Position numbers and translations under genes: made by a program. From Bacteroidota bacterium (GTDB taxonomy: Bacteria; Bacteroidota; Bacteroidia; UKL13-3): a stretch of 7,279 nucleotides of DNA. Below the pieces are notes generated by a model that was given only the letters and a program-made list of their open reading frames with translations, ran no database searches and was not told the DNA's origin. The DNA lies in the NCBI GenBank assembly GCA_947462865.1, contig CANHRW010000098.1, forward strand, positions 1 to 7,279, in the 5' to 3' direction. Positions 5,696-7,279 of this stretch are shown here, one piece after another (the stretch's first letter is position 1; every line of letters starts with the position of its first letter).

Positions 5696-6316
5696 TTAGA
5701 CAGTTTTGGGTTTGAACGTAAATTTATTTTCAGTACCACTTATCAACCTTTTAATATTGCTGCGGTGCGTATAAATAACCATGATTGCTATACCAATACA
5801 AAAATAAATAAAAAGCATTTCGTTTCCATGAATGGCAAATACATACAAAGGGCTAAAAATACAGGTTAACATAGACCCAACAGAAATGTATTTAGTCAAC
5901 CATACAATGAGTACAAAAGTGAGCATACAACACAATGATACATACCAGCTCATAGCAATTACAACTCCCAATAAAGTTGCAATGCCTTTACCTCCTTTAA
6001 AATTTGCAAATACAGGATAAATGTGTCCAACTACAGCCATCATGCCAAACAGCATTTGGTAATTCAATAGGGGAGCTTCAATTTCTAATGGCAACAATTG
6101 GGCAACATTTGCTGCTAAAAAGCCTTTTAAACTGTCTAAAAACAGAACAATAAATCCGGTTTTTTTGCCAAGCACTCTCAGTGTATTTGTTGCACCAGCA
6201 TTTCCACTTCCATGTTCTCTTACGTCAATACCGTAAAACGTTTTGCCTATCCAAACAGAAAATGGTATAGAGCCTAACAAGTATGCTATTAAGCAGCCAA
6301 TCAATACATAGGTCAT
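5696..6316 (-). CDS. plsY: Acyl-phosphate:glycerol-3-phosphate acyltransferase PlsY
   Basis: PlsY is an inner-membrane enzyme that transfers the acyl group from acyl-phosphate to glycerol-3-phosphate, making lysophosphatidate, the first step of bacterial phospholipid synthesis. It works with PlsX, which is not in view. The product is 206 residues, normal length, with several membrane segments (about 2-23, 52-73, 87-104, 112-140 and 147-182). All three family motifs are present: SGNAGATNTLR (37-47), GHIYPVFANFKGGKGIAT (97-114) and HRSNIKRLISGTE (184-196). The ATG at 6316 fits the conserved hydrophobic N-terminus and follows the upstream gene's stop by 5 bases. clpS starts 5 bases after the plsY stop. 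It is intact, with no odd residues noticed. Confidence 0.96.
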   Translation of the reverse strand: MTYVLIGCLIAYLLGSIPFSVWIGKTFYGIDVREHGSGNAGATNTLRVLGKKTGFIVLFLDSLKGFLAANVAQLLPLEIEAPLLNYQMLFGMMAVVGHIYPVFANFKGGKGIATLLGVVIAMSWYVSLCCMLTFVLIVWLTKYISVGSMLTCIFSPLYVFAIHGNEMLFIYFCIGIAIMVIYTHRSNIKRLISGTENKFTFKPKTV

Positions 6317-6321
6317 CAGTG

Positions 6322-7279
6322 TTATTTTTTTAGTCCTCTAACATATTTATTTCGATCAGAAATATTTCCAAGTTTAAGCTTGTAATCTTCTTTCTCCTTC
6401 GAAATTTTATCAACATTGTTTTTAATGATTTCATTGAATAACAAATCTGAGCTTAGTACGGTCATTAAACCTCTTTGGTATTTAAAATAATACCAACTGC
6501 CTTGCGGCGGCTGAATGTAAAAGGTTAATTCGTCACCTCCTCTTTTTTTAACCAATTCAAAGCGTGCTTTGATTCGTCTTTCAATGGGGTATTTGTCTAT
6601 ATTTTTCAGGCCAATTTCCCCATTGTTTATAAAGGCTCTTTTGCTGGTTTCCCATGTTAAAGGTAAATCTGTTATGAAAAAGGTTTTGTGCAATTCATCT
6701 AAGTTTTTGCCTCCTAGTTCATCCTCTAAATTTTCATCTAGTTTTTTAAACGTTTTTTCTTCAACCAAGTTAGGAATACTGTATTTGAGTACCCTGTTGT
6801 CAAAATAATTTGTAGCATCACCTGCCGTTTGTTCAACCAATGAGTCAACCATTAATTTAATGGCTTGGCTAGGTAATATCATATCCATAACCATACTTAA
6901 TTTCATGGCAAAGGTTGTATCTGCTAAATTTAAACTCGCATATCCTGCAGCTTTCAAAGAAAACCCTTGTGTTTCCATGCCAAAGTTAAAACGGCCGTCA
7001 CCATACGCAATTTGTTTTTGTTCGCTCATAGCAAAGAAATTCCCTCTTTTTTCGTTGCCGTATATTTTATCTAAACTCCCAATTCTAAATTCATCTAATT
7101 GTTCATAATAAGTAAAAATCCCTTCACATCGGAGTAGTTCTTGGTCAGTAGTATTTCTTTTTCTAGAGAAGAAGGTACTGTATACGTGGGTAGAATCATT
7201 CGATACAAAAAAGCCTGTTGAAAGCGTTTGTCTATTTAAATTGGTAATAGGTGGAGTTAAAGGTATGTATATTGAATCA
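6322..7279 (-). CDS. Large Bacteroidota protein of unknown function, C-terminal part
   Basis: The minus-strand frame is open from the right edge to the TAA at 6324-6322, giving 318 visible residues. The Met codon at 7029 is internal: the frame continues upstream without a stop, with coherent sequence (for example NDSTHVYSTFFSRKRN and GIFTYYEQLDEFRIGSLDKIYG). The visible part contains KQIAYGDGRFNFGME, a Met-rich hydrophobic run (KLSMVMDMILPSQAIKLMVDS), LPLTWETSKRAFINNGEIGL, and a charged, Lys-rich C-terminus. No domain I can name is present. From memory it resembles the C-terminal end of very large (over 1000 residues) conserved Bacteroidota proteins annotated as hypothetical. No signal peptide or membrane helix is obvious in this part. 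It is the first visible gene of the plsY-clpS-scoA run, with 5 bases to plsY. Confidence 0.8.
   Translation of the reverse strand, partial: DSIYIPLTPPITNLNRQTLSTGFFVSNDSTHVYSTFFSRKRNTTDQELLRCEGIFTYYEQLDEFRIGSLDKIYGNEKRGNFFAMSEQKQIAYGDGRFNFGMETQGFSLKAAGYASLNLADTTFAMKLSMVMDMILPSQAIKLMVDSLVEQTAGDATNYFDNRVLKYSIPNLVEEKTFKKLDENLEDELGGKNLDELHKTFFITDLPLTWETSKRAFINNGEIGLKNIDKYPIERRIKARFELVKKRGGDELTFYIQPPQGSWYYFKYQRGLMTVLSSDLLFNEIIKNNVDKISKEKEDYKLKLGNISDRNKYVRGLKK

Noticed and set aside
7027..7029. ATG as the start of a 235-residue protein
   Set aside because: The frame stays open and protein-like upstream to the window edge, so this Met is internal.
6569..7108. Plus-strand frames of about 80 codons
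   Set aside because: They are antisense to the long open minus-strand frame that runs to the window edge; no signal peptide or motif supports them.
1..7279. tRNA, rRNA, insertion sequence or phage genes
   Set aside because: No cloverleaf, rRNA stretch, intact transposase or terminal inverted repeats with target duplication were seen.

Overview
The window reads as chromosomal DNA from a member of the Bacteroidota. It is AT-rich and its starts lack clear Shine-Dalgarno sequences. Candidate promoter -7 boxes fit the Bacteroidota TAnnTTTG pattern. The TonB-dependent receptor has an N-terminal carboxypeptidase-regulatory-like domain, followed by a lipoprotein of a type common in this phylum, and the ClpS and PlsY sequences have a Bacteroidota character. 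The species cannot be named from the sequence alone.

Layout, left to right. (1) Bases 1-780, minus strand: the N-terminal 260 residues of urocanate hydratase (hutU, histidine breakdown), cut by the window edge. (2) Bases 781-901: a short region before hutU and the rightward genes, with candidate -7 boxes and several small inverted repeats. (3) Bases 902-4233, plus strand: a compact three-gene cluster. It encodes a small His/Cys-rich exported protein, a 777-residue TonB-dependent outer-membrane receptor, and a lipoprotein with an Asp/His-rich tract just after its lipidated cysteine. (4) Bases 4234-4687: a gene-free gap. It opens with a 7-bp tandem repeat that pairs with an inverted copy, and continues with sequence holding a second hairpin and short broken reading frames. 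(5) Bases 4688-7279, minus strand: a tight run, in transcription order, of a large unidentified protein (C-terminal part only), plsY (phospholipid synthesis), clpS (protease adaptor) and scoA (3-oxoacid CoA-transferase subunit A). The junctions are 5, 5 and 1 bases.

The most interesting unit is the plus-strand cluster. All three products are predicted to be exported. The small protein and the lipoprotein carry dense potential metal ligands (His, Cys, Asp). The receptor plug carries a His/Asp-containing motif. I infer a surface system for binding and importing a transition metal, with zinc the first guess and copper or another metal possible. The divergent histidine-degradation gene next door makes a link between histidine and metal supply worth testing. 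The minus-strand run looks like housekeeping genes. Its one oddity is that scoA has no scoB immediately downstream.
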